Below, piece by piece: positions 49,613 to 58,434 of a stretch of DNA of 61,547 nt (its first letter is position 1; each line of letters begins with the position of its first letter). Source of the DNA: Betaproteobacteria bacterium (GTDB lineage Bacteria > Pseudomonadota > Gammaproteobacteria > Burkholderiales > JAEUOS01); contig JAQGMJ010000066.1 of NCBI GenBank assembly GCA_028292405.1, forward strand, positions 1 through 61,547, in the 5' to 3' direction. A program made the position numbers and the translations under genes. Under the pieces are notes generated by a model. The model searched no databases. It was not told where the DNA came from and saw only the letters and a list, made by a program, of their open reading frames with translations.

Positions 49613-49686
49613 GGCCCTTGGCTCAGTGGCAGAGCGCCGGTCCTACAAACCGGATGTCCGCGGTTCAAACCCGCGAGCGTCTACCA
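49613..49686 (+). tRNA. tRNA-Val(TAC) with mismatched acceptor
   Basis: Anticodon arm CCGGT-CCTACAA-ACCGG gives TAC; T-arm CGCGG-TTCAAAC-CCGCG; CCA encoded. The acceptor GGCCCTT/AGCGTCT has two mismatches, which is unusual next to the otherwise perfect arms. Confidence 0.78.
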
Positions 49687-49805
49687 GTCTCAAGCCATAT
49701 TCCCGGGTGCAGCACCGTCGGCCGGCAGCGGAACAATGCCGGCGTTCATGTTTGAAGGAATGCGCGATGCGCAGAAGATAGAACGGAAAGAGCACAGGTA
49801 TTCCC

Positions 49806-50369
49806 ATGCAAATCCTTGCGTTGAACCTCGCCGGCCAGCCGTTCAGATGGCTCTCGGCCGAAGACGCCGTCACCTACCACGCCGTGTCCAAGGTCGCGTG
49901 GACCGTGGGCGCGCCGGTGCTGCTGTTTCGCGGCGGGGTGAAAAACGACGGCAGCCGCTCGCTGATCGCAAGCCCGCCGATCATCGCCGTAGCCGGCTCG
50001 GAAGCGATGAGCCGCCTGCTGCGCGAAGCCATCCCCATGGGCGACCGCAACGACCTGCTGTTCCGCCGCGACCACCACCTGTGCGCTTACTGCGGCGATG
50101 AATTCCATCGCGGCGAACTGACGCGCGACCACGTGCTGGCCCGCTCGCGCGGCGGCCGGGATGTGTGGAGCAACGTGGTGTCCGCCTGCCGCGCCTGCAA
50201 CGAACGCAAGGCGGCGCGCACGCCCGAAGAGGCGCGCATGCCCCTGCGCTACATGCCCTACGCGCCGTGCCGCAACGAGCACTTCATCCTGTCCGGCCGC
50301 AACATCCTGGCGGACCAGATGGAGTACCTGAAAGCCAAGCTGCCGAAGCACAGCCGCTGGCTGGGTTGA
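49806..50369 (+). CDS. HNH endonuclease
   Basis: A 187-residue protein of the bacterial HNH group that has an N-terminal domain (QILALNLAGQPFRWLSAEDAVTYHA) and a zinc-ribbon HNH fold: CAYC at about 93-96, RDHVLARSRGGRDVWSNVVSACRACN with the catalytic His and second Cys pair at about 107-131. Its targets are unknown. It follows the last tRNA by 119 bases on the same strand and is closed by a terminator. Confidence 0.88.
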   Translation: MQILALNLAGQPFRWLSAEDAVTYHAVSKVAWTVGAPVLLFRGGVKNDGSRSLIASPPIIAVAGSEAMSRLLREAIPMGDRNDLLFRRDHHLCAYCGDEFHRGELTRDHVLARSRGGRDVWSNVVSACRACNERKAARTPEEARMPLRYMPYAPCRNEHFILSGRNILADQMEYLKAKLPKHSRWLG

Positions 50370-50438
50370 AGCCTCGACGGCGTGCTGAAGGGTCTGGTGA
50401 AAACCCGCTAGAGCAACTAGAACAGCGGAGCTTTGATC

Positions 50439-50469
50439 GGCCGGAGCGCAATGCTCCGGTCGCTTTTTT
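50439..50469 (+). terminator. Intrinsic terminator after the HNH gene
   Basis: CCGGAGC (50441-50447) pairs with GCTCCGG (50453-50459), followed by a T-run at 50464-50469. Confidence 0.88.
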
Positions 50470-50521
50470 GCGCATCCGCGCTCACGCATCCCGCATATAA
50501 GATACGTGTACCTACACGCTA

Positions 50522-50551
50522 TTGACAAACCGCCTTTCGAAGGCATATAGT
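50522..50551 (+). promoter_or_regulatory. Sigma-70 promoter of the EF-G paralog leader
   Basis: TTGACA (50522-50527), an 18-base spacer and TATAGT (50546-50551). Confidence 0.75.
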
Positions 50552-50578
50552 GGCGGTACTGAAAAAGCGATGGAACCC

Positions 50579-50662
50579 ATGAAACGAGTGCTCTTGTTGT
50601 TGACCAAAGATTCGCGACCTGTCGCGGGCCGGGGTGCGCTTGCGTCAGGGGTGGAGAACTAA
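50579..50662 (+). CDS. Possible 27-codon leader peptide
   Basis: A short frame beginning MKRVLLLLTKDSR and ending in VEN starts about 20 bases after the expected transcription start. An intrinsic terminator follows 28 bases after its stop. The layout suggests a translated leader of an attenuator, but no family match is known, and the ribosome site is weak. Confidence 0.4.
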   Translation: MKRVLLLLTKDSRPVAGRGALASGVEN

Positions 50663-50690
50663 ATCAGTTCGCCGCCAAGTTGCATTGCCA

Positions 50691-50715
50691 AAGCACCCTC
50701 AGGGGTGCTTTTTTA
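50691..50715 (+). terminator. Leader terminator 1
   Basis: AAGCACCC (50691-50698) pairs with GGGTGCTT (50703-50710) and T residues follow. It lies about 210 bases before the EF-G paralog start. Confidence 0.88.
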
Positions 50716-50788
50716 TTGCCCGTTTGAATGACCCGAAGTAAATCAGCCGCTTGGCTAGAAGACGCAAACGAAAGGAACGGAACGCCCG

Positions 50789-50809
50789 ATGAATCAGGAA
50801 CAACGCTGA
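50789..50809 (+). CDS. Possible six-codon leader peptide MNQEQR
   Basis: A tiny frame with a good AAAGGAACGGAACG site; its stop codon overlaps the first base of the next terminator stem. A ribosome on this frame would mask the terminator, so it may couple translation to read-through. Confidence 0.4.
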   Translation: MNQEQR

Positions 50810-50840
50810 CCAGCCGCCCACGGGGACGGCGGCTGGTTTT
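50809..50840 (+). terminator. Leader terminator 2
   Basis: ACCAGCCGCC (50809-50818) pairs with GGCGGCTGGT (50828-50837), followed by a short T-run. It lies 86 bases upstream of the EF-G paralog. Confidence 0.85.
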
Positions 50841-50925
50841 AATCGCTTACCCCAATGCAGCCATCAACGTTGTTTAGCCGCATGCGTCCAACCTATCCAC
50901 GGCGCGGCGGCAGAAAGGATTCATC

Positions 50926-53022
50926 ATGTCCAACCGTCCCAATACCAATACCCCCTCTTCCGCCAACATGGAACGCTGGCGCAACCTGGGCATCATCGCC
51001 CACATCGACGCCGGCAAGACCACGCTGACCGAGCGCATCCTGTGGAAAACCGGGCAGATCCACCGTACCGGCGAAGTGCATGACGGCAACACCACCATGG
51101 ACTTCGGCGCACTCGAGCGCGAAAAGGGCATCACCATTACCGCCGCGGCAACGCAGGCGCACTGGCATTCGGCGCGTCATCCGGACCATCGGCTGACGAT
51201 CATCGACACGCCCGGGCACATCGACTTCTCGATCGAAGTCGAACGTTCCCTGCGCGTGCTGGATGGTGCTGTCACCGTGTTCAGCGCGGTCGAAGGCGTG
51301 CAGCCGCAATCGGAAACCGTATGGCGCCAGGCCAGGCGTTATCGCGTGCCGCTGGTTGCCTTCGTCAACAAGATGGACCGCGTCGGCGCGGACTACGGGC
51401 GCGTGCTTACGCAGATACGCGACCGTCTCGGTTCGCGTCCCGCCGCCATCGCCTGGCCGCTGGGTGCGGAAGACGCCTTCACCGGCTCTTACGACCTGGT
51501 CGATCAAGTGCTGTGGACCTGGGATGCCGAAGGCAACGCAACGTCAAGGCCGTGGACCGATGAAGAGCGCGGGCAAATGCAGGTGCGCCGCAATCTTCTG
51601 ATCGAAGCGGTGGCGGACGCGGACGACGAAGTGCTGGCCGTCTACGCCGAAGGTGGCGAAGTCGATGCGCAATTGCTGCGCGCCGGGCTGCGCCGCGCGA
51701 CCTTGGCGGGCAAGCTGGTGCCGGTGCTGCCGGGCACGGCGTTCAAGAACAAGGGGATTGAAACCTTGTTGGACGCGGTCGTCGATTATTTGCCGTCGCC
51801 GCTGGATCGTCCGGCCGTGCAAGCGGAAGTGGAAGACAAGTCGAACATCACATCGCTCGAACTGCCGCCCACGCCGGAAGGCCCGCTCGCCGGCCTGGTG
51901 TTCAAGGTGGTGGCGCATAGCCACGGCACCCTGGCATTCTTGCGCGTGTATAGCGGGCAGTTGAAGGTCGGTGATCAGGTGTGGCTCAGCGGTCGTGGCA
52001 GCAACTTGCGTGTCGGCAGGCTGGCGGTAGTGATGGCGGACAAGACGGTGGACGTGGAATCGGCGCAAGCCGGCGAAATCGTCGCCGTGGTCGGCTGGAA
52101 GGAAGTGGGCACGGGTGAAACCGTGGCCGCGCCGAATCGGCAATTGCGTCTGGAAACCATCCGCACGCAAACGCCGGTGCTGGCCTGGGCGATCTCGCCC
52201 GCGGCCGCGGCCGACCTGCCGAAGTTGTCTGCCGGGCTGGCCAGGCTGACGCTGGAAGACCCGTCGTTCTCGGTCAGCGTGGACGAGGACACCGGCGAAA
52301 CCCTGCTCTGGGGCATGGGCGAACTGCACCTTGAAATCAAGGTGGAAACGCTCAAGCGCGACTACGGGGTGACGGTACGCACCGGCACGCCGCGCGTGGC
52401 CTACCAGGAAACGGTGGCCAAGGCCTTCGGCGTGGTCGAAGGCGCCGTGAAGAAGCAAACCGGCGGGCAAGGGCAGTACGCGGTGGTGAGGCTCTCGGTC
52501 GAACCTCGTGAGGATAGTGAAAACGTCTTCATCGACAAGATCAAGGGCGGCACCATTCCGCGCAACTTCATTCCCGCCGTCGAAAAGGGCATGAAGGACG
52601 CCCTGAAGCAAGGCCCCGGCGGCCACCCGGTGGTGGGGGTGACGGTTACTCTGGTCGATGGCGCTTTCCATGCCACGGACTCCAGCGACCTCGCCTTCCA
52701 GAAAGCCGGCGCATTGGCCGTGGCTGAAGGGCTGAAGCAGGCCGGCACCGTAATACTGGAGCCGGTGATGAAGGTGTCGGTGGAAACACCGCCCGAGTAT
52801 GTCGGCGACGTCATCTCCGACCTGCAACGGCGCCATGGCCGTCTTTCCAACTTGCAAGAGCTGGAAGGCAGGGCGGAAGTGGAGGCCAAGGTGCCGCTGG
52901 CGCAACTGGCCGGCTACACCACCACGCTGCGCTCGCTGACCCAAGGGCGCGCGGCGGGCAGTGTGGAGCTGTCGGGGTACGAGCCGGAAGTCGCGGCGCC
53001 CGCGCTCCGCAAGGCAGCGTAG
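50926..53022 (+). CDS. Elongation factor G paralog
   Basis: A 698-residue translational GTPase with full EF-G architecture: G1 AHIDAGKTT (about 25-33), switch EREKGITI, G3 DTPGHIDF, G4 NKMD, domains II-V, including GQGQYAVVRL in domain IV and YVGDVISDLQRRHGR in domain V. It would bind ribosomes and catalyse translocation or ribosome recycling. It differs from the housekeeping FusA context (no rpsL, rpsG or tuf nearby), so it is an accessory copy. It follows two leader-ORF/terminator units and the tRNA array, and is closed by a strong terminator. Confidence 0.93.
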   Translation: MSNRPNTNTPSSANMERWRNLGIIAHIDAGKTTLTERILWKTGQIHRTGEVHDGNTTMDFGALEREKGITITAAATQAHWHSARHPDHRLTIIDTPGHIDFSIEVERSLRVLDGAVTVFSAVEGVQPQSETVWRQARRYRVPLVAFVNKMDRVGADYGRVLTQIRDRLGSRPAAIAWPLGAEDAFTGSYDLVDQVLWTWDAEGNATSRPWTDEERGQMQVRRNLLIEAVADADDEVLAVYAEGGEVDAQLLRAGLRRATLAGKLVPVLPGTAFKNKGIETLLDAVVDYLPSPLDRPAVQAEVEDKSNITSLELPPTPEGPLAGLVFKVVAHSHGTLAFLRVYSGQLKVGDQVWLSGRGSNLRVGRLAVVMADKTVDVESAQAGEIVAVVGWKEVGTGETVAAPNRQLRLETIRTQTPVLAWAISPAAAADLPKLSAGLARLTLEDPSFSVSVDEDTGETLLWGMGELHLEIKVETLKRDYGVTVRTGTPRVAYQETVAKAFGVVEGAVKKQTGGQGQYAVVRLSVEPREDSENVFIDKIKGGTIPRNFIPAVEKGMKDALKQGPGGHPVVGVTVTLVDGAFHATDSSDLAFQKAGALAVAEGLKQAGTVILEPVMKVSVETPPEYVGDVISDLQRRHGRLSNLQELEGRAEVEAKVPLAQLAGYTTTLRSLTQGRAAGSVELSGYEPEVAAPALRKAA

Positions 53023-53081
53023 TTGTTGTTTGCCGTAGAGGTAGAAGTAAAGCAAGTGCAGTTGTAGTTGCAGCACCGGCC

Positions 53082-53117
53082 GCCGCCCGCCTGCTCATGC
53101 AGGCGGGCGGCTTTTTT
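53082..53117 (+). terminator. Strong intrinsic terminator after the EF-G paralog
   Basis: A 13-bp perfect GC stem (53082-53094 with 53099-53111), TCAT loop, then six T. The T-run touches the stop codon of the convergent gene. Confidence 0.93.
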
Positions 53118-53619
53118 ATGCCTGTTTGGTTTGCGGCGGCCAGACCACAAACCGCGCCTCTTCCGTAGACCCCATGGCGCGAATGATCGCCTCGTTGTCC
53201 AGGTCCGGCAACCGCGCCTGTAATGCATCAAGCAGCTTGTGCTGCATCGCCAGTTCCTGCCCGACCAGCACGCCGGTATCGCCCGCGCCGCGCAGCATGA
53301 AAAACACGTCCTCGGCAAACGGTCCGTCGGCGGTGGTGAGGATCATCACTTCGGTGAGCTCGGCCCAGGCCAGCGCCTCCTCCTTGCCGGTGCCCAGCGT
53401 GCGCCGCACGCCCCAGTCATCAATCGTCAAACTCTGTGCCATCCGTTTCTCCCTGCGCTTGCGTAGCCACGGCGCCGCCACCATCACCGCCGCGCATAGC
53501 CCGAAAAATCCCGCCACCTCCCAGCCCATCAGTTCGCCCCGGCGAATACCCGCCACGCCGCCCGCCACGAACAGCAGCGAGAGGATGAAGATCAGTACTT
53601 CGGATCTGGTATGGCGCAA
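53116..53619 (-). CDS. Small membrane protein of unknown function (STM3941-like)
   Basis: A protein of about 167 residues with two N-terminal membrane segments (VLIFILSLLFVAGGVAGI and VAGFFGLCAAVMVAAPWL) and a cytoplasmic part with a PH-like pattern (LTIDDWGVRRTLGTGKEEALAWAELTEVMI). It resembles the STM3941-type group of unknown function. The start is uncertain: TTG at 53619 includes the first membrane segment, while an ATG at 53529 would drop it. Open frame further upstream lacks a start signal. Confidence 0.6.
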   Translation of the reverse strand: MRHTRSEVLIFILSLLFVAGGVAGIRRGELMGWEVAGFFGLCAAVMVAAPWLRKRREKRMAQSLTIDDWGVRRTLGTGKEEALAWAELTEVMILTTADGPFAEDVFFMLRGAGDTGVLVGQELAMQHKLLDALQARLPDLDNEAIIRAMGSTEEARFVVWPPQTKQA

Positions 53620-53748
53620 GAGCAGGGGGAGGCAGTAACTTACAAACCGGAATCTAGACCATCGCGCGAATAAGCGCCACTGCCACGGCGCATTGCCGCA
53701 CCGCGCGTAGAATCTGCCACCTCTCCCGCATTCACCGGAATCCTTCAC

Positions 53749-54747
53749 ATGAGCAGCATCACCAGCACCCGCGTCATCGAAGTCGCCCGCGCCGGCGGCC
53801 CCGAAGTCCTGCAGCTTGCCACCCGCCCCATCGCACCGCTGAAGGAACATGAAATCCTGGTCAAGGTCGCCGCCGCCGGCGTCAACGGCCACGACGTCAT
53901 GCACCGCAAGAACGGCAGCCACCCCACCCAGCCCGGCGAGACCGACGTGCCCGGGCTGGAGGTGGCCGGCACCGTGGTGGCCTGCGGCAGCGGCGTCACG
54001 CAATGGAAAGTCGGCGACGAGGTGTGCTCGCTGGTGCAGGGTGGGGGCTACGCCGACTACTGCGTGTGCGAAGAATCCCTCACGCTGCCTGTGCCCAAGG
54101 GCCTCTCGATGGTCGAGGCCGCTTCGCTGCCCGAAACCTACGCTACCGTGTGGAGCAATCTCTACGCGGACGGTTCGCTCAAGCCCGGCGGCAGCCTGCT
54201 GGTGCAGGGCGGCGCCAGCGGCATCGGCGTCTCCGCCATCCAACTGTGCAAAAACCTCGGCCACCGCGTCTTCGTCACCGCCGGCACCGACGACAAATGC
54301 AAGGTCTGCGTCAGCCTCGGCGCCGAACGCGCGATCAACTACAAGACGCAGGACTTCGTCGCCGAAGTGAAGGCAGCCACCGACGGCAAGGGCGTGGACT
54401 GCATCGTCGACATCGTCGGCGGCAGCTACATCCCGCGCGAGATCGAAGCCATCGCCCTCGAAGGCTGGATCGTCTTCGTCTCGGTGTCGGGTGGCGCCAA
54501 GGTCGAAATAAACTTCTCCGACGTCATGCGCAAGCGCGTGCGCCTGATGGGCAACCAGCTGCGCCCGCGCCCGCTGGCCTACAAGGCTGGCGTGATCGCC
54601 GCGCTGAAAAAGACCGTGTGGCCGCTGGTAGAGAGCGGCAAGATCAAGCCGGTGGTGGACTCGACCTTTACGCTGGCCGATGCAGTGAAGTCGCATGAGC
54701 GGCTTGACGCGAGCCTGCACACCGGCAAGATCATCCTCACACCCTGA
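53749..54747 (+). CDS. NADPH:quinone reductase-type MDR oxidoreductase
   Basis: A 332-residue medium-chain dehydrogenase/reductase without structural zinc cysteines. The N-terminal part has VNGHDVMHRKNG and the cofactor fold shows LLVQGGASGIGVSAIQLCKNLG (NADP-binding). It matches quinone oxidoreductase/PIG3-like enzymes that reduce quinones or enals. It stands before an exported-protein gene. Confidence 0.9.
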   Translation: MSSITSTRVIEVARAGGPEVLQLATRPIAPLKEHEILVKVAAAGVNGHDVMHRKNGSHPTQPGETDVPGLEVAGTVVACGSGVTQWKVGDEVCSLVQGGGYADYCVCEESLTLPVPKGLSMVEAASLPETYATVWSNLYADGSLKPGGSLLVQGGASGIGVSAIQLCKNLGHRVFVTAGTDDKCKVCVSLGAERAINYKTQDFVAEVKAATDGKGVDCIVDIVGGSYIPREIEAIALEGWIVFVSVSGGAKVEINFSDVMRKRVRLMGNQLRPRPLAYKAGVIAALKKTVWPLVESGKIKPVVDSTFTLADAVKSHERLDASLHTGKIILTP

Positions 54748-54823
54748 CGCGCGACGGAACAGTGGGCAATGCGTGGGCGGCGGCGCGTACAATCTCCGCC
54801 CCGCCCTCTCGACGGCCCCGCTC

Positions 54824-55561
54824 ATGCCGCTTCGCGTCGTTCCCACGCAACCCTCCCGCCGGCGCGCGCTCGGCGCGCTGTGCGCTTTCTGCGCGGCGGG
54901 TACTGGCATCGCACGCGCGCAGGAGCGCAAGCCGCCGCACCACACCCTGCCCGAGGTGCTGGAGCGCCAGTTGGTCAACACGCAGTTCGTTGCTTTCGAA
55001 GGCCGCGACTGCGTCGCCGTCGAATTGACCGATGAAGTGCAGGCGCGTGTCTCCGGCGCCGGCGCCAACAGCCCGAGTTTCGCCGTCGTCCATCGCGGCT
55101 TCGAAAACGGCACCCTTGAGGTCGATCTCGCCGCGCAAATCAACGGTAAGGGCACGGCCGACGTGCGCGGTTTCGTCGGCCTGGCCTTTCACATCAGCGC
55201 CGACATGTCGCTCTACGAAGCGGTGTACCTGCGCATGAGCAACGGCCGGCTCAACCGCCCGCCGCCGGCCGCGCCGCGCATCGACCGCGCCATCCAGTAT
55301 GTCGCGCATCCGCATTTGCACTTTCCCGTCACGCGCGAAAAATCGCCCGGCCTGTACGAGCGCGGCGCCGATGTCGAGCTCGGCCGCTGGCATCGCCTGA
55401 GGCTGGAGATCGACGGGCCGAGCCTGCGCGCTTTCGTCGACGGCGTGCCGGCCCTGAGCATCGACAACCTCGCCTACGCCAACCGGCGCGGACCGGTCGG
55501 GCTGTGGGTGGGCGAGGGATCGCGTGCGCTGTTCAGCGATTTCTCGGCGCGGCAGAGCTAG
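54824..55561 (+). CDS. Exported ConA-like (laminin-G/DUF1080-type) protein
   Basis: A 245-residue protein with a signal containing twin arginine (RRRALGALCAFCAAGTGIARAQ). The mature part reads as a concanavalin-like beta sandwich (TLEVDLAAQINGKGTADVRGFVGLAFHIS, WHRLRLEIDGPSLRAFVDGVPAL, GPVGLWVGEGSRALFSDFSA), common in secreted sugar-binding or hydrolase-associated domains. No catalytic motif is evident. The start at 54824 is chosen for the signal peptide. Confidence 0.75.
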   Translation: MPLRVVPTQPSRRRALGALCAFCAAGTGIARAQERKPPHHTLPEVLERQLVNTQFVAFEGRDCVAVELTDEVQARVSGAGANSPSFAVVHRGFENGTLEVDLAAQINGKGTADVRGFVGLAFHISADMSLYEAVYLRMSNGRLNRPPPAAPRIDRAIQYVAHPHLHFPVTREKSPGLYERGADVELGRWHRLRLEIDGPSLRAFVDGVPALSIDNLAYANRRGPVGLWVGEGSRALFSDFSARQS

Positions 55562-55608
55562 CGTCAAGCGCGTCAGAATCATCCTCAGGATGCAACACTC
55601 CCTTACTC

Positions 55609-55720
55609 CGTTCGCCCCGAGCTTGTCGAAGGGTGTGTGACTTCCGGATTCGGGCACCGCAAAGCACATGTCTCCTTCGACAAGCGCAGGACAGGCTTCG
55701 ACAGGCTCAGGACCAACGGC
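55609..55720. repeat. REP-like inverted repeats (CTTCGACAAGCTCAGG type)
   Basis: GAGCTTGTCGAAGG on the left and CTTCGACAGGCTCAGGAC on the right, with a further CTTCGACAAGCGCAGGAC copy between. This motif family is dispersed in many betaproteobacterial and pseudomonad genomes. Confidence 0.7.
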
Positions 55721-55837
55721 CGAGGGATGCGAGTTTCGGTCGAGACGCTGACTCCAACCCCGATTTGCTGCGATAATCCGCGCCGCCGCGTTGCTCGACG
55801 AACGCGGCGTTTTCTTTATACGTAAGGTCTTTCCGCA

Positions 55838-58216
55838 ATGCCGCTGCCCCCCATCGAACAACGCATCGCCACCGAACTCAATGTCCGCCCCGCGCAAGTC
55901 GCCGCCGCGGTGCAACTGCTGGACGAAGGCGCCACCGTGCCCTTCATCTCGCGCTACCGCAAGGAAGTCACCGGCGCGCTCGACGACACGCAGTTACGCA
56001 ATCTCGAAGAGCGCCTCGGCTATTTGCGCGAGCTGGAGCTGCGCCGCGCGACGGTGATCGCCAGCATCGAAGAGCAGAACAAGATGACCCCGGAGCTGCG
56101 CGCCGCCATCGATGGCGCGGAAGACAAGGCGCGGCTCGAAGATCTGTATCTGCCCTACAAGCAAAAGCGCCGCACCAAGGCGCAGATCGCGCGCGAAGCG
56201 GGCCTGGAGCCGCTGGGCGAGGCACTGCTCGCCGACCCCACGCTGAACCCTGAAGCGGAAGCCGCGAAATTCCTCAAGGAACCTTTCCGCACCGCCGAGG
56301 GCGTCGATCACCCCGGCGTGCCGGACGCCAAGGCCGCGCTCGACGGCGCGCGCCAGATTTTGATGGAGCGTTTCGCCGAAGATGCCGACCTGCTCGCCGC
56401 CGTGCGCATGCACATGAGCGAACACGGCGTGATGGCCTCGAAAGTCATCGAAGGCAAGGAAGCCGCCGGTGAGAAATTCGCCGACTATTTCGACTACGAC
56501 GAGCCGATCGGCCAGATTCCCTCGCACCGCGCATTGGCCCTGTTCCGTGGCCGCCGCGAAGAAATCTTGAGCGTCACCCTGCGCCTGGACAGCGAGGAAG
56601 AAAAGCCCTCCTGGGACGCGCCCTTCAACGCCTGCGAAGGCCAGATCGCCGCGCGCTTCGGCATCAAGAACGTCAATCGCGCCGCCGACAAATGGCTGGC
56701 CGACACCGTGCGCTGGACCTGGCGCATCAAGATCGCCCTGCACCTGGAGACGGACCTGACCAACACCTTGCGGGAAAAGGCCGAAGAAGAAGCCATCCGC
56801 GTATTCGGTACCAATCTGAAGGATTTGCTGCTCGCCGCCCCCGCCGGCCCGCGCGCCACGATGGGATTGGACCCCGGCCTGCGCACTGGCTGCAAAGTCG
56901 CCGTGGTCGACAACACCGGCAAGGTGCTCGACACCGCGACCATTTACCCGCACGAGCCGCGCCGCGATTGGGAAGGCTCGCTCGCCGTCTTGGGCGTGCT
57001 GGCGAAAAAACACAACGTCGACCTCATCTCCATCGGCAACGGCACCGCCTCGCGCGAAACCGACAAGCTCGCCGCCGAACTGATGACGCGCTACCCGGAA
57101 GCCAACCTGAAAAAGATCGTCGTCAGCGAAGCCGGCGCCTCGGTCTACTCCGCCTCCGAGTTCGCGGCGAAGGAATTTCCGGACCTCGACGTCACCCTGC
57201 GCGGCGCTGTCTCCATCGCCCGCCGCCTGCAAGACCCGCTCGCCGAATTGGTGAAGATCGACCCCAAGTCCATCGGCGTCGGCCAGTACCAGCATGACGT
57301 CAACCAGACCCGCCTGGCGCGCGCGCTCGACAGCGTGGTGGAAGACTGCGTCAACGGCGTCGGCGTCGATGTCAACACCGCCTCGATCCCGCTGCTCACC
57401 CGCGTCTCGGGTCTCAACGCCGGCATTGCCACCAACATCGTCGCCTATCGCGACGTGCACGGCCGCTTCAAGACGCGCGACCAGTTGAAGCAGGTCCCGC
57501 GCTTAGGCGACAAGGCCTTCGAACAGGCCGCCGGCTTTTTGCGCGTGCCCGGCGGCGACAATCCGCTCGACGCATCCTCGGTGCACCCCGAAGCCTACCC
57601 CCTGGTCGAGAAAATCCTCAAGGAACTCAATCGCGACATCAAGGGCGTGATCGGCGACACAGGCGCGCTGCGCAAGCTCATCCCGGCCAAGTTCGTCGAC
57701 GAAAAATTCGGCGCGCTGACGGTGGCCGACATTCTCAAGGAGCTGGAAAAACCCGGCCGCGACCCGCGCCCCGAGTTCAAGACCGCCACTTTCCAGGAAG
57801 GCGTCGAGAAAATCGGCGACCTGAAACCCGGCATGACGCTCGAAGGCGTCGTCACCAACGTTGCCGCCTTCGGCGCCTTCGTCGACATCGGCGTGCACCA
57901 GGATGGCCTGGTCCACATCTCGGCGCTGGCCGAAAAATTCGTCAAGGACCCGCGCGAAGTCGTCAAGGCCGGGCAGATCGTCAAAGTGAAAGTGCTGGAG
58001 GTGGATGTGCAGCGCCAGCGCATCGCGCTGACCATGCGCATGAGCGATGCCCCCGGGCAGGCGCGCACCAGCGGCCCGCGCTCGGAAAGCCGCGACAGCC
58101 GGGGCGCCGGTGGTGGTGGCCGCGATGCGCGTGGCGGCGGTGGCGCATTCCGTGGGCAGTCCACGCCGCCGCCCTCCAACGCCATGGCTGCGGCCTTCGC
58201 CAAGCTGAAAAAGTAG
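55838..58216 (+). CDS. tex: Tex, RNA-binding transcription accessory protein
   Basis: A 792-residue nucleic-acid-binding protein. An N-terminal helical domain ([19 protein letters not shown]), a YqgF-like nuclease-fold domain ([17 protein letters not shown]), helix-hairpin-helix segments ([24 protein letters not shown]) and a C-terminal S1 domain ([29 protein letters not shown], about 665-735) are in the standard order. A Gly/Arg-rich tail ends the protein. Tex homologs influence transcription and toxin expression. Its last 51 bases are duplicated 34 bases downstream. Confidence 0.96.
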   Translation: MPLPPIEQRIATELNVRPAQVAAAVQLLDEGATVPFISRYRKEVTGALDDTQLRNLEERLGYLRELELRRATVIASIEEQNKMTPELRAAIDGAEDKARLEDLYLPYKQKRRTKAQIAREAGLEPLGEALLADPTLNPEAEAAKFLKEPFRTAEGVDHPGVPDAKAALDGARQILMERFAEDADLLAAVRMHMSEHGVMASKVIEGKEAAGEKFADYFDYDEPIGQIPSHRALALFRGRREEILSVTLRLDSEEEKPSWDAPFNACEGQIAARFGIKNVNRAADKWLADTVRWTWRIKIALHLETDLTNTLREKAEEEAIRVFGTNLKDLLLAAPAGPRATMGLDPGLRTGCKVAVVDNTGKVLDTATIYPHEPRRDWEGSLAVLGVLAKKHNVDLISIGNGTASRETDKLAAELMTRYPEANLKKIVVSEAGASVYSASEFAAKEFPDLDVTLRGAVSIARRLQDPLAELVKIDPKSIGVGQYQHDVNQTRLARALDSVVEDCVNGVGVDVNTASIPLLTRVSGLNAGIATNIVAYRDVHGRFKTRDQLKQVPRLGDKAFEQAAGFLRVPGGDNPLDASSVHPEAYPLVEKILKELNRDIKGVIGDTGALRKLIPAKFVDEKFGALTVADILKELEKPGRDPRPEFKTATFQEGVEKIGDLKPGMTLEGVVTNVAAFGAFVDIGVHQDGLVHISALAEKFVKDPREVVKAGQIVKVKVLEVDVQRQRIALTMRMSDAPGQARTSGPRSESRDSRGAGGGGRDARGGGGAFRGQSTPPPSNAMAAAFAKLKK

Positions 58217-58252
58217 GCCCGGGCACGTAAAGGCGGCGGTACGTAAAACGGG

Positions 58253-58303
58253 GCCGCCCTCCAACGCCATGGCTGCGGCCTTCGCCAAGCTGAAAAAGTA
58301 GGC
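58253..58303 (+). repeat. Duplicate of the tex 3' end
   Basis: A 51-base exact copy of 58168-58218 (the last 16 codons of tex and its stop). It contains no start of its own and is a local tandem duplication remnant. Confidence 0.92.
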
Positions 58304-58342
58304 ACCATTTTCGGGCCTGGCTGGGCTTGATCAGGGCGGGCG

Positions 58343-58380
58343 GAAAACCAACATCCACTGCGGTGGATGGCGGTTTTCTG
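58343..58380 (+). terminator. Intrinsic terminator after tex
   Basis: AAAACC...ATCCAC-tgcg-GTGGAT...GGTTTT forms a two-part stem with a T-run; the A-run on the left could also serve the other strand. Confidence 0.75.
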
Positions 58381-58434
58381 TTTCCCGCTGCTGCAGCGTG
58401 TCAACAGGCGGAGTACACTGGACGTTAACACCTT

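Noticed and set aside
43027..49686. CRISPR array as explanation for the repeated structured units
   Set aside because: Units are different tRNAs with distinct anticodons, lengths and CCA ends; no constant direct repeat or cas gene is present.
53620..55155. Upstream continuation of the minus-strand frame of the small membrane protein to 679 codons
   Set aside because: It is antisense to the MDR oxidoreductase and part of the exported-protein gene; only the C-terminal part has protein character.
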